Counted from the stretch's first letter, positions 1-6,331 are shown. The stretch is 6,594 nucleotides of DNA from Pseudomonadota bacterium (GCA_021790625.1 JAJYGL010000176.1:1-6594); one strand, 5' to 3'. Program-made: numbers and translations. The notes: generated by a model from the letters alone, not told the origin.

Positions 1-65
1 GCTGGTGTAAGCGGGATTTGTCCGGCGGCCTTCAGTCTCAGGCGCATTGGCTTCAAGTAACAGGC

Positions 66-2489
66 ATGTCTGAGCAACAGAATTTGCCGGAGATTGCCAG
101 CAATCTCCCCACCAAAATATCCGGGATCGTTTTTTGGGGTACGATGCTGATCGGGTTACTGATTGCTTTTGTTATTCTGAAAGATAAGGAAAACGAGCTC
201 ACAGCGCAATATCACGACAATGCGAAGATTCTGCAAACCGTCATACTGAAATCGCTCGAATATTCCACCAGTCCGGATTTCAATGGTACGACACGTCGTG
301 ACATGGCGCATAACCTGAAGCCGTTTCGCGACATCATTCAGTACAATGCCATTGAACTCCGGCGTGGTAACAAGACGCTCCTGTTTGGGCACAAGTCTGC
401 GCATGAGGATGCCATTGCAACCCGATTGAACATTTATCCCTTTTATCCGAAGATGTTGCCGTATCGGGTTGAAACATCGATTTATTTTCCCAGCCTGCAA
501 GAGGTAATCTCGACCTACCGCAAATGGATCCTGCTTTCCTTTGCATCACTGATGATGCTGTTCGGTCTGATCCTACAGTTTATTTTGCAGCGCTTGCTGA
601 CTCAGCCGTTTTCTCGCATGGTACATACTGCGCAGCAGTTCGCCGATGGCGAATCCACGGTACGGTTCGACGAGAACCGTAATGATGAATTCGGTTTTTT
701 GTCAAAATTCATCAATCGTGCGCTTGATAGCAGCGCACGGCAATATACCGAGCTGATGAACGCGCTGGAACGCGCGACCGAATCCGAATCGGCCTTGTTT
801 GCCGAGAAAGAGCGTATGGCTGTGACGTTGAATTCTTTATCGGAAGCGGTGATTTCAACTGATGCGCGAGGTGTGGTGGATTATCTGAACCCCATGGCGG
901 AAAAAATGACTGGCTGGTCCTTGCGGGAGGCGCGCGGGCAACAGGTAGCGACCGTGGTGACTGTCATTGATGAATTCAGTCACCACCCATTGGTGGATGC
1001 GGTAACCGTGTGCCTGCAACAGAATCAATCTGTGCACATGGTCGAAAATTCTGCTCTGCTGTTGCGCGATGATCGCCTGATTTCAGTTGATATGTCGGCT
1101 GCTCCGATGCGTAATGGCAGGGGGGACGTGGTGGGCGCAGTCATGGTGTGTTCGGACGTCAGTCATACACGCAGATTATCGACGCAGTTGTCATACCAGG
1201 TCAGTCATGACTCACTGACCAATCTGGCAAACCGCAGCGCCTTCGAACGACGGCTTACCGAATTGCTGGATGATATCCATATGTCGGATACGCATGCGTT
1301 GCTTTACATCGATCTGGATCAGTTCAAGGTGGTCAACGATACCTGCGGTCACACCGCTGGCGATGAATTGTTGCGCCAACTGGCGCAGGTATTGCTGGAG
1401 TGCATCCGTCATACCGACGTGCTTGCCCGGTTGGGTGGTGACGAATTTGGCATTTTGCTCATCAATTGCGAGCTGGATTGCGCGATTGGAATCGCTGAGA
1501 AAATACGCCAGGCAGTGAAGGAGTTCCGTTTTTCCTGGATTGGCAACGTATTTGAAATCGGTGCCAGTATTGGCGTGATTGAAATCAATGCCGACAACCT
1601 GAATGCGTCAACCATCATGAGTTCAGCTGATCTGGCGTGTTATGCGGCCAAAGACAATGGCCGCAACCGGGTGCACGTTTATGAAAACACGGATGATGCC
1701 CTGTTGCAGCGTCATGGCGAAATGCACTGGATCGCCCTCATCGCCCAAGCACTGGAAGAAGGTCGATTTGTGTTATATCAGCAGCCAATCTGCGAACTGT
1801 CCGGCGAACAGACGCGGGTGCACCATTGGGAAATTTTGCTGCGAATGAAGGACAATCAGGGTGCGGTGATTCTGCCCAACCAGTTCATTCCTGCCGCCGA
1901 ACGTTACAATAAAATGCAGCGCATCGATCGTTGGGTGATCCACAGCGTGTTCGCGGCGCTGGCTAATGGGGCGTTTGTGTCGGCGACAGATGCCAAACCC
2001 ATGCTGGCGATCAATCTCTCCGGTGCCACGCTCGGAGACGAAAGTGTGCTGAACTTCATCCGTGAAACCGGCAAGCAATTTGGCACGGATTTTAGCCAGA
2101 TATGTTTCGAGATTACCGAAACAGTGGCGATTAGTAGCCTGAGCAAGGCCACAACCTTTATCAGGGAATTGAAGCAGCTTGGCTGTAAATTCTCGTTGGA
2201 TGATTTTGGCAGCGGACTGAGTTCGTTCGGCTATCTGAAAAATCTATCTGTCGATTTCATCAAGATCGATGGCAGTTTCGTCAAGGATATGGCGTCTGAC
2301 CCGATAGACTGTGCGATGGTCGATGCCATTACCGAAATCGGCCATGTCATGAAAATAAAGACCATCGCCGAATGGGTGGAAAATGAAGCAACGCTGGTTC
2401 TACTAAAGGCAATGGGCGTTGATTTTGCACAAGGATATTATCTCGGCCGACCAACCGAGGTTGATGTTCATCCGGCCTGCTCGGCCTGA
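66..2489 (+). CDS. Membrane-bound HAMP-PAS-GGDEF-EAL cyclic-di-GMP sensor enzyme
   Basis: Inner-membrane protein predicted to make and/or break cyclic-di-GMP in response to a periplasmic signal. Numbering from ATG 66 (807 residues): membrane helix 18-38, periplasmic sensor region about 39-152 of no family I recognise, second helix 154-175, HAMP 176-224, a short coiled coil, PAS about 252-364, GGDEF about 380-541, EAL about 554-799. The GGDEF motif (457-461) is intact, with an RxxD inhibitory site (RHTD, 448-451) at the usual five-residue spacing. The EAL domain starts with EILLR (E589) and keeps N650, E682, D712-D713 (DDFGSG loop), K733, E769 and Q789, the positions that bind metal and substrate in active phosphodiesterases. 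Both activities are therefore plausible; which dominates cannot be read from sequence. Start choice is uncertain: the frame stays open to the left edge, TTG 18 would add 16 residues, and ATG 66 has no strong ribosome site. I prefer ATG 66 because it leaves a short cytoplasmic tail before the first helix. Confidence 0.9.
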   Translation: MSEQQNLPEIASNLPTKISGIVFWGTMLIGLLIAFVILKDKENELTAQYHDNAKILQTVILKSLEYSTSPDFNGTTRRDMAHNLKPFRDIIQYNAIELRRGNKTLLFGHKSAHEDAIATRLNIYPFYPKMLPYRVETSIYFPSLQEVISTYRKWILLSFASLMMLFGLILQFILQRLLTQPFSRMVHTAQQFADGESTVRFDENRNDEFGFLSKFINRALDSSARQYTELMNALERATESESALFAEKERMAVTLNSLSEAVISTDARGVVDYLNPMAEKMTGWSLREARGQQVATVVTVIDEFSHHPLVDAVTVCLQQNQSVHMVENSALLLRDDRLISVDMSAAPMRNGRGDVVGAVMVCSDVSHTRRLSTQLSYQVSHDSLTNLANRSAFERRLTELLDDIHMSDTHALLYIDLDQFKVVNDTCGHTAGDELLRQLAQVLLECIRHTDVLARLGGDEFGILLINCELDCAIGIAEKIRQAVKEFRFSWIGNVFEIGASIGVIEINADNLNASTIMSSADLACYAAKDNGRNRVHVYENTDDALLQRHGEMHWIALIAQALEEGRFVLYQQPICELSGEQTRVHHWEILLRMKDNQGAVILPNQFIPAAERYNKMQRIDRWVIHSVFAALANGAFVSATDAKPMLAINLSGATLGDESVLNFIRETGKQFGTDFSQICFEITETVAISSLSKATTFIRELKQLGCKFSLDDFGSGLSSFGYLKNLSVDFIKIDGSFVKDMASDPIDCAMVDAITEIGHVMKIKTIAEWVENEATLVLLKAMGVDFAQGYYLGRPTEVDVHPACSA

Positions 2490-2906
2490 AACTGCACAAG
2501 TGGTAATGGTTGCTCATCTGGCAAAAGGCATACGCTAATTCACTGTCTTGATTCTACTGGTGTTCTGCTCGTAGAGCAGGGATTCAGCCTGAAGAAAGGA
2601 TGAACTTTTTGTAACAATGCTCATCCAACTTTTGTCTGGTGCGTCTGGTGCTAATTGGTATCTCGCCTCTTCCCACTAGTCTACATTTGACGCCCACCTT
2701 TTCTCTTTCGTCAGCATTTTTCAGGTTCAATTATGCATGTCCGTAGTAAGTGCTTATTTATAAATGCTTATTCAAAATCATCGCCTGTTCTCCGCGATTT
2801 TACACGGACTTCATCCGTTTATTCAACGGAAGCAAAAACGATATGTATCTACTTGTGGATAAAATTGTCTGGAATGCAAACCTTATTTCAATGGAGATGC
2901 TAGAAA
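2490..2906. other. 417-base non-coding stretch before the lyase gene
   Basis: AT-richer than the flanking genes. It contains a perfect 6-base stem with a 3-base loop at 2565-2579 (CTGCTC/GAGCAG, no T-run after it), a 6-base inverted repeat at 2598-2603 and 2621-2626 (GGATGA/TCATCC, 17-base loop), two copies of TGCTTATT at 2751-2758 and 2765-2772, and a pair of overlapping hairpins at 2804-2830. A TTGACG at 2687-2692 resembles a -35 box but has no convincing -10 partner at 16-18 bases. A possible 56-codon reading frame (2733-2903) ends just before the next gene. I could not place a promoter or a terminator with confidence. Confidence 0.6.
2804..2830 (+). promoter_or_regulatory. Overlapping, mutually exclusive hairpins in leader
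   Basis: ACGGA (2804-2808) can pair with TCCGT (2814-2818) across a 5-base loop. The same right arm, extended to TCCGTT (2814-2819), can instead pair with AACGGA (2825-2830), also across a 5-base loop. Only one stem can exist at a time. The second stem ends 76 bases before the lyase start. No T-run follows either stem, so a classical terminator/antiterminator switch is not supported; the arrangement could also be chance or a triplicated protein-binding site. Confidence 0.3.
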
Positions 2907-3806
2907 ATGTCTGCCAATCGTGAAGTAATTCCACAGATCCATCCAGGCGCTGCGCTGCGTAAAGAAATTCAAAGTGGCCGATTTATTGCACCTTTTATCG
3001 GTATCTTCGATGCTTTTTCCGCAACCATCGCCTCGCAGCACTCCACCAATCTGTTTTACAGCGGTTTCGGCTTTGCCGCCAGCCACTATGGTTTGCCAGA
3101 CCTGGGCTACATCGCATGGAGCGATATGGTGCAGGCAGCGTGGCGTATCCGTCAGATACTTCCCGAACATAAGTTGTTAGTGGACATTGACGATGGTTAT
3201 GTGGATGCGCCCATTGCGTGCCATGTCAGCACGCAACTTGAACGCATGGGTGTAGCGATGATTATGCTGGAAGATCAAAAACGTCCGCGCCGTTGCGGGC
3301 ACTTTGATGGCAAGATCCTATTGCCTCTCGAAGAGTACATGGAAAAACTGGAAATGGTTCTCGCACAGCGCACCGATCTGTGCGTACTGGCGCGTACCGA
3401 CGCTGCTGGCGAGGAAATTTACCGGCGTGTGGAACGCATTTCCATGACCGATGCTGACGTGATCCTGGTCGATGGGATACGTTCCATCGAAACGCTACGT
3501 GAGGTGCGCAAGATTACCGACAAGCCATTGTTGTTCAATCAAATCGCCGGGGGTAAAAGCCCGCGTGTCACCTTGTCCGAGTTGATGGAAGCCGGTGCAA
3601 TGTTGACGTTGTATTCCACGCCCTGCCTTTTTGCCGCACAAACGGCGATGAATGATTCACTGTCTGCCATTTTTTCCAATGATGGGCGCTTACCCGACAC
3701 GACGTATGGGCATTCGGTCGGCGTGACTGAGTGCAGTACGCTCTTACAAAAAAATATGGATCTTCACTTGCCGGAAGGCAATACGGTAAAATTGAAAAGA
3801 GCGTGA
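2907..3806 (+). CDS. Isocitrate lyase/PEP mutase superfamily enzyme, lyase type
   Basis: A 299-residue soluble enzyme of the isocitrate lyase/phosphoenolpyruvate mutase superfamily, close to the length of 2-methylisocitrate lyase (PrpB). These TIM-barrel enzymes use Mg2+ and act on alpha-keto or hydroxy acids, usually cleaving or forming a C-C or P-C bond. Visible landmarks: substrate-pocket YSGFG at 51-55, metal-binding DIDDGY at 93-98, ED at 122-123, the mobile loop with RRCGH at 128-132 (C130 would be the catalytic cysteine), and ARTDA at 162-166. The cysteine loop is the pattern of C-C lyases and argues against PEP mutase or phosphonopyruvate hydrolase, which lack it. The pocket differs from PrpB (SGFGFAASHYGLPD here), so the substrate is unknown and I do not assign prpB. 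ATG 2907 has GGAG at 2893-2896, 10 bases upstream. The downstream transporter starts 2 bases after the stop, which suggests co-transcription. Confidence 0.88.
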   Translation: MSANREVIPQIHPGAALRKEIQSGRFIAPFIGIFDAFSATIASQHSTNLFYSGFGFAASHYGLPDLGYIAWSDMVQAAWRIRQILPEHKLLVDIDDGYVDAPIACHVSTQLERMGVAMIMLEDQKRPRRCGHFDGKILLPLEEYMEKLEMVLAQRTDLCVLARTDAAGEEIYRRVERISMTDADVILVDGIRSIETLREVRKITDKPLLFNQIAGGKSPRVTLSELMEAGAMLTLYSTPCLFAAQTAMNDSLSAIFSNDGRLPDTTYGHSVGVTECSTLLQKNMDLHLPEGNTVKLKRA

Positions 3807-3808
3807 CG

Positions 3809-4624
3809 ATGTTGCTCCATCTGCTTGTTTACCTCGTAACCGGTAGCGCAGCGGGTTACCTTGCAGGGTTATTCGGTGTCGGCGGAGGCATCATCATCGT
3901 GCCGGTATTGGTTATCTTGTTCAAGGCAACGGGCATTTCGTCATCGGTTATCATGCCCTTGTCCATAGGCACGTCGATGGCTGTCGTATCCGTCACGTCT
4001 CTGTTGGGCGCGCGCGCCCATTATGCCAATGCCAACGTGGACTGGACAAAGGCAAAACTGCTATTACCGATGGTTTTGCTCGGCGTGGTCGCCGGCGCTT
4101 TGATTGGATCATATATTGCGCATGATGCGCTGATTTGGTGTGTTATTGCCTTCGAATTGAGCGTGGCCACGTTATTCCTTGTTCAGGTTCTACGTAAAGA
4201 CGGGCACCACGAAGGTGCTGTCCCTAAAAATTCGTTGCCCCACACCATGATGCTCGGCATTTCCAGTGTCTTGGGTTTGGTATCAAGTGTGGTTGGCATC
4301 GCCGGAGGCACCTTGTTTGTGCCATTTTTGAGTTTCTGTGGTGTTGGCATGCGCAAAGCCATCGGCACCGCAACAGCTTTGGGTGCTCCTCTTAGTCTGG
4401 TCGCTGCTTTTGTTTACCTGTTAACCGGTTTGTCGGGACACAAACCATTGCCTTCGTATTCTATGGGGTACATCTATTTTCCTGCCTTTTTAGGATGCGT
4501 GGCCGGAGGAATCTGGACCACAAAACATGGCGCCGCGCTTGGCTTGAAATTCAATCTGCGCTGGCTGAAATTGGTCTTTGCGTTAATCTTATTGGGTGCT
4601 GCAGGAAAAATGCTGTTTCTTTAA
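3809..4624 (+). CDS. TauE/SafE family membrane transporter
   Basis: A 271-residue integral membrane protein of the TauE/SafE (COG0730) family, whose studied members are linked to moving sulfite, sulfonates and related small organic acids across the inner membrane. The family's internal duplication is clear: LFGVGGGIIIVPVL at 21-34 and VVGIAGGTLFVPFL at 161-174, each in a hydrophobic half of about four helices, separated by a polar loop around 129-145 (RKDGHHEG). I chose ATG 3809, 2 bases past the lyase stop, with AAGAG at 3797-3801 seven bases upstream; the open frame reaches back to ATG 3731 inside the lyase gene, but that would add a polar 26-residue extension. GTG 3803, which overlaps the stop, is possible but has no room for a ribosome site. 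The tight spacing suggests translational coupling and a shared substrate or pathway with the lyase; that link is inference. Confidence 0.88.
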   Translation: MLLHLLVYLVTGSAAGYLAGLFGVGGGIIIVPVLVILFKATGISSSVIMPLSIGTSMAVVSVTSLLGARAHYANANVDWTKAKLLLPMVLLGVVAGALIGSYIAHDALIWCVIAFELSVATLFLVQVLRKDGHHEGAVPKNSLPHTMMLGISSVLGLVSSVVGIAGGTLFVPFLSFCGVGMRKAIGTATALGAPLSLVAAFVYLLTGLSGHKPLPSYSMGYIYFPAFLGCVAGGIWTTKHGAALGLKFNLRWLKLVFALILLGAAGKMLFL

Positions 4625-4673
4625 AAAACAGGCTCCTAGACTACAACTACTCGGTTGCGCAAGAAAACCTTCA

Positions 4674-5552
4674 ATGACATATGCCCGCATCGTCACCCTG
4701 ACATCGCTTGCCATGATTGCTTTCGCTGGCAACTCACTGCTCTGCCGGGTCGCTCTCAAGCATGCCCACATTGACGCGGCCAGCTTCACTACAATTCGCT
4801 TGATTTCCGGTGCTGCGGTGCTTTGGCTGGTCGTACGAATGAGGCGCGGCGCATATACCGGTAGAGGTAACTGGCTGTCGGCATCCGCATTGTTTGCTTA
4901 TGCCGCCGGATTTTCTTTTGCCTATATGAGCCTGTCTGCAGCAACCGGCGCGCTGCTGCTCTTTGGTGCTGTCCAGGCGACAATGATCGGTTATGGCGTT
5001 TGGGCGGGAGAACGTCTGCGTAAACCGCAACTTGTCGGCCTTATACTTGCTCTTGGGGGACTGGTTGGCCTATTATTGCCGGGGCTCTCGGCGCCCCCGC
5101 TGTATGGTTCCATCTTGATGTTGGGCGCTGGAGTTGCATGGGGCATTTATTCCTTGCGCGGAAAAAGTGCGAGTGACCCTATCAGCGTCACGGCGGGGAA
5201 TTTTCTGCGCACTGTTCCGATCGCTGTGGCATTGAGCCTATTGATGTTGAAAGAATCATCACTGGATACTGTTGGTTTCTGGTACGCGGTATCGTCGGGC
5301 GCGCTAGCGTCTGGAATAGGTTACGCCATTTGGTACACAGCATTGCCTTCGTTGAAGGCTGCCAACGCTGCAACAGTGCAGCTTAGTGTTCCGGTCATAG
5401 CAGCCTTGGGTGCCGCCGCTATTCTGGGTGAACCCATAACCCCGCGTTTAGTATTGGCGTCAGCCGCCATTCTCGGTGGAATTGCGTTGATAATCCTGGA
5501 AAAGCAACATGCCAAGAACGCCCAGCCAATTGCGCCCGCGAACCGCCTGTAA
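4674..5552 (+). CDS. EamA/DMT-superfamily transporter
   Basis: A 292-residue membrane protein of the drug/metabolite transporter superfamily, with the usual length and about ten hydrophobic helices arranged as two EamA repeats (about 9-136 and 142-276). The first repeat ends its fourth helix with GERL (112-115) and the second with the typical LGEP (251-254). Members export or import amino acids, nucleotide-related compounds or other metabolites; the substrate cannot be read from sequence. ATG 4674 is preferred because the hydrophobic first helix starts shortly after it. The frame is open back to GTG 4596 inside the preceding gene, but that extension is cysteine- and lysine-rich and unlike the family. 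The ribosome site is weak. It lies 49 bases after the TauE/SafE gene with no obvious terminator between, so it may belong to the same transcript. Its 3' end converges on the minus-strand toxin remnant. Confidence 0.88.
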   Translation: MTYARIVTLTSLAMIAFAGNSLLCRVALKHAHIDAASFTTIRLISGAAVLWLVVRMRRGAYTGRGNWLSASALFAYAAGFSFAYMSLSAATGALLLFGAVQATMIGYGVWAGERLRKPQLVGLILALGGLVGLLLPGLSAPPLYGSILMLGAGVAWGIYSLRGKSASDPISVTAGNFLRTVPIAVALSLLMLKESSLDTVGFWYAVSSGALASGIGYAIWYTALPSLKAANAATVQLSVPVIAALGAAAILGEPITPRLVLASAAILGGIALIILEKQHAKNAQPIAPANRL

Positions 5553-5565
5553 GCGAGCAGTTCGC

Positions 5566-5585
5566 TGACGCAAAATATTGCATCA
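5566..5585 (-). other. Hairpin between convergent genes
   Basis: TGACGCAA (5566-5573) and TTGCATCA (5578-5585) flank a 4-base loop. Read as plus-strand RNA there is one A/C mismatch; read as minus-strand RNA this becomes a U-G wobble, giving a full 8-pair stem. It lies just after the EamA stop and downstream of the toxin remnant. No T-run follows on either strand, so a terminator role is only a guess. Two further weak stems lie nearby (5552-5566, AGCGA/TCGCT; 5587-5611, GGAACC/GGTTCC). Confidence 0.3.
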
Positions 5586-5649
5586 GGGAACCGCCATTCG
5601 GGTCTGGTTCCGACTCCTCTGATTACTATGCACAGGAATAATGGCCGGG

Positions 5650-5763
5650 TCAAAGTTTGGCAACACGGCCAAATAAAAAAGTCAGGATACGTCGTGACAC
5701 CTGGGTATCCAGCTTACCAAGCTCCCGCTCTGCGGCCGGATCCAATTCAAGTTTCCAGCCCAT
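5650..5763 (-). pseudogene. Truncated RelE-type toxin remnant
   Basis: Reading from ATG at 5763-5761 gives 37 residues and a TGA at 5652-5650. The start (MGWKLELDPAAEREL, then KLD..VSRRIL..L..RVAKL) is the typical N-terminus of RelE/ParE-superfamily toxins, whose full length is usually 85-90 residues. The homology stops at RVAKL, where family members usually continue with an acidic-proline segment; a single extra T around 5652-5655 followed by loss of similarity would explain it, since dropping one base gives KLDPA and then unrelated sequence. The C-terminal half, which carries the rest of the fold and the residues used for mRNA cleavage, is absent, and only about 100 bases separate this point from the EamA gene. 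The start overlaps the end of the antitoxin gene by 17 bases, the usual relBE arrangement. A working toxin is very unlikely. This piece lies in a frame different from the antitoxin. Confidence 0.8.
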
Positions 5764-5971
5764 ACTCCCTCATCACTTCTTCCAAAGGGACTGTTTTGGT
5801 TCTACCTGAACGAATATCAATCAAGCGTTGCTCTGCAAGATACAAATCCTCAAGATCGTCCAGGTACTCAAGGATGGCTTCGCGGGCGTAGAAGGTCTTG
5901 GTACGGCCTGTGGCCTGTGCCAGTGCTTCAAGACGGCTTTCCACTTCGGCGGGCAGTCTGATGGCGAGCAT
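5747..5971 (-). CDS. RelB-family ribbon-helix-helix antitoxin
   Basis: A complete 74-residue protein. The N-terminus (MLAIRLPAEVESRLEALA) is a ribbon-helix-helix DNA-binding unit: a beta strand at about 2-6, helix A about 8-20 and helix B about 25-40, which starts with the family-typical GRTKTFYAREAI. The acidic remainder (EYLDDLEDLYLAEQ, then EEVMREYGLET) matches the toxin-binding tail of RelB-like antitoxins. In this family the protein dimerises, represses its own operon and neutralises a RelE-type toxin. ATG at 5971-5969 is chosen because AGGAG (5983-5979) sits 7 bases upstream; the frame continues back to an ATG at 6040, but that start would run through the operator and into the insertion-sequence fragment. 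The downstream toxin gene is broken, so this is in effect an orphan antitoxin that may still bind DNA or act against related toxins elsewhere. Confidence 0.88.
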   Translation of the reverse strand: MLAIRLPAEVESRLEALAQATGRTKTFYAREAILEYLDDLEDLYLAEQRLIDIRSGRTKTVPLEEVMREYGLET

Positions 5972-5992
5972 AGTAATGCTCCTATTGAATTT

Positions 5993-6008
5993 GCTATACA
6001 GGTATAGC
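5993..6008 (-). promoter_or_regulatory. Palindromic candidate operator of the antitoxin gene
   Basis: A perfect inverted repeat, GCTATAC / GTATAGC, with a 2-base spacer, 22-37 bases upstream of the antitoxin start. It contains TATACC and TATAGC, either of which could serve as a -10 box; the best -35 match I can find, TTGTTT at 6028-6023 with 16 bases to TATACC, is poor. Ribbon-helix-helix antitoxins commonly repress from palindromes overlapping their own promoter, so position and symmetry both fit an autoregulatory site. Confidence 0.6.
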
Positions 6009-6030
6009 GCTCTGCAAGAGAAAAACAACA

Positions 6031-6171
6031 ACGCTTCCATTCCGTGATCTGATTGGAGCGAACCTCAAATTGCTGCGCCAGTTCCGCCAGCAATTTGGCA
6101 CCCGCCATCGCAGCCAGTGTCGCCTTGGCCCTGAATACCGGCGAGTGGGGATGCCTCGTTCTCTTTGTCAC
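6031..6171 (-). pseudogene. 5' fragment of IS3-family transposase orfA
   Basis: From GTG at 6171-6169 the first 47 codons read MTKRTRHPHSPVFRAKATLA, continuing through AELAQQFEV to NQITEWKR, which is the helix-turn-helix N-terminus of IS3-family OrfA proteins. Full OrfA proteins are about 90-110 residues and are followed by OrfB with the DDE catalytic domain; both the rest of orfA and all of orfB are missing. Similarity ends at about 6031, 23 bases before the antitoxin palindrome. The reading frame itself continues out of frame through the operator and antitoxin to 5821 (116 codons), but that tail is unrelated to transposase. The start has GGAG (6181-6178) 6 bases upstream. Without OrfB the fragment cannot transpose. 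Confidence 0.75.
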
Positions 6172-6331
6172 TTCCTACTCCATTCTTTGCTCTTTCGGGC
6201 ATTGTATGCAACGGCCATCCGCTTAACAATTTTTCAAATTTCCTGGGCCGGTTCTCCCTTTACCCCCTGACCAGCCGCACCCTGGTTTGCGCGATGCCTT
6301 CCGAACACAATCGGGCAGGGTTCCCCGGAGC
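6172..6331. other. Non-coding stretch: orfA upstream region and flank
   Basis: This 160-base interval holds the orfA promoter and ribosome site and, further right, probably the outer end of the insertion sequence. The minus-strand sequence starting TGGTCAGGGGGTAAAGGG at 6273 is a possible terminal repeat, but no second end is present in the window to confirm it. The remaining bases up to the stop of the membrane-protein gene contain only a weak G/C-rich stem around 6312-6327. Confidence 0.4.
6201..6229 (-). promoter_or_regulatory. Candidate sigma-70 promoter of the orfA fragment
   Basis: On the minus strand TTGTTA (6229-6224) and TACAAT (6206-6201) are separated by exactly 17 bases. The -10 box matches the consensus at five of six positions and the -35 at four of six. 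The start of orfA lies about 30 bases beyond the -10 box. It points toward the antitoxin, so transcripts could read through the fragment into that gene. Confidence 0.5.

Noticed and set aside
18..65. TTG start at 18 for the cyclic-di-GMP enzyme
   Set aside because: It adds a 16-residue polar stretch and uses a rare start codon. The frame is open to the window edge, so the position proves nothing; ATG 66 gives a normal short tail before the first membrane helix.
156..500. 114-codon minus-strand frame opposite the sensor domain
   Set aside because: It is a shadow of the cyclic-di-GMP enzyme, with no ribosome site or family resemblance.
2565..2579. CTGCTC-GTA-GAGCAG stem as terminator of the cyclic-di-GMP enzyme gene
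   Set aside because: The stem is perfect but only 6 pairs, and it is followed by GGATTCAG and not a T-run.
2687..2715. TTGACG as -35 of a promoter for the lyase gene
   Set aside because: No TATAAT-like hexamer occurs 16-18 bases downstream.
2907..3806. PEP mutase or phosphonate biosynthesis role
   Set aside because: The active-site loop carries the RCGH cysteine of C-C lyases, and no phosphonate gene is nearby.
5628..5891. 87-codon plus-strand frame over the toxin-antitoxin remnant
   Set aside because: It is antisense to the antitoxin and toxin fragment, which have clear family motifs on the minus strand.
5821..6171. 116-codon minus-strand frame taken as one protein
   Set aside because: Only the first 47 codons resemble transposase OrfA. 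The rest reads the antitoxin region in the wrong frame, so it is a fusion created by the junction, not a conserved protein.
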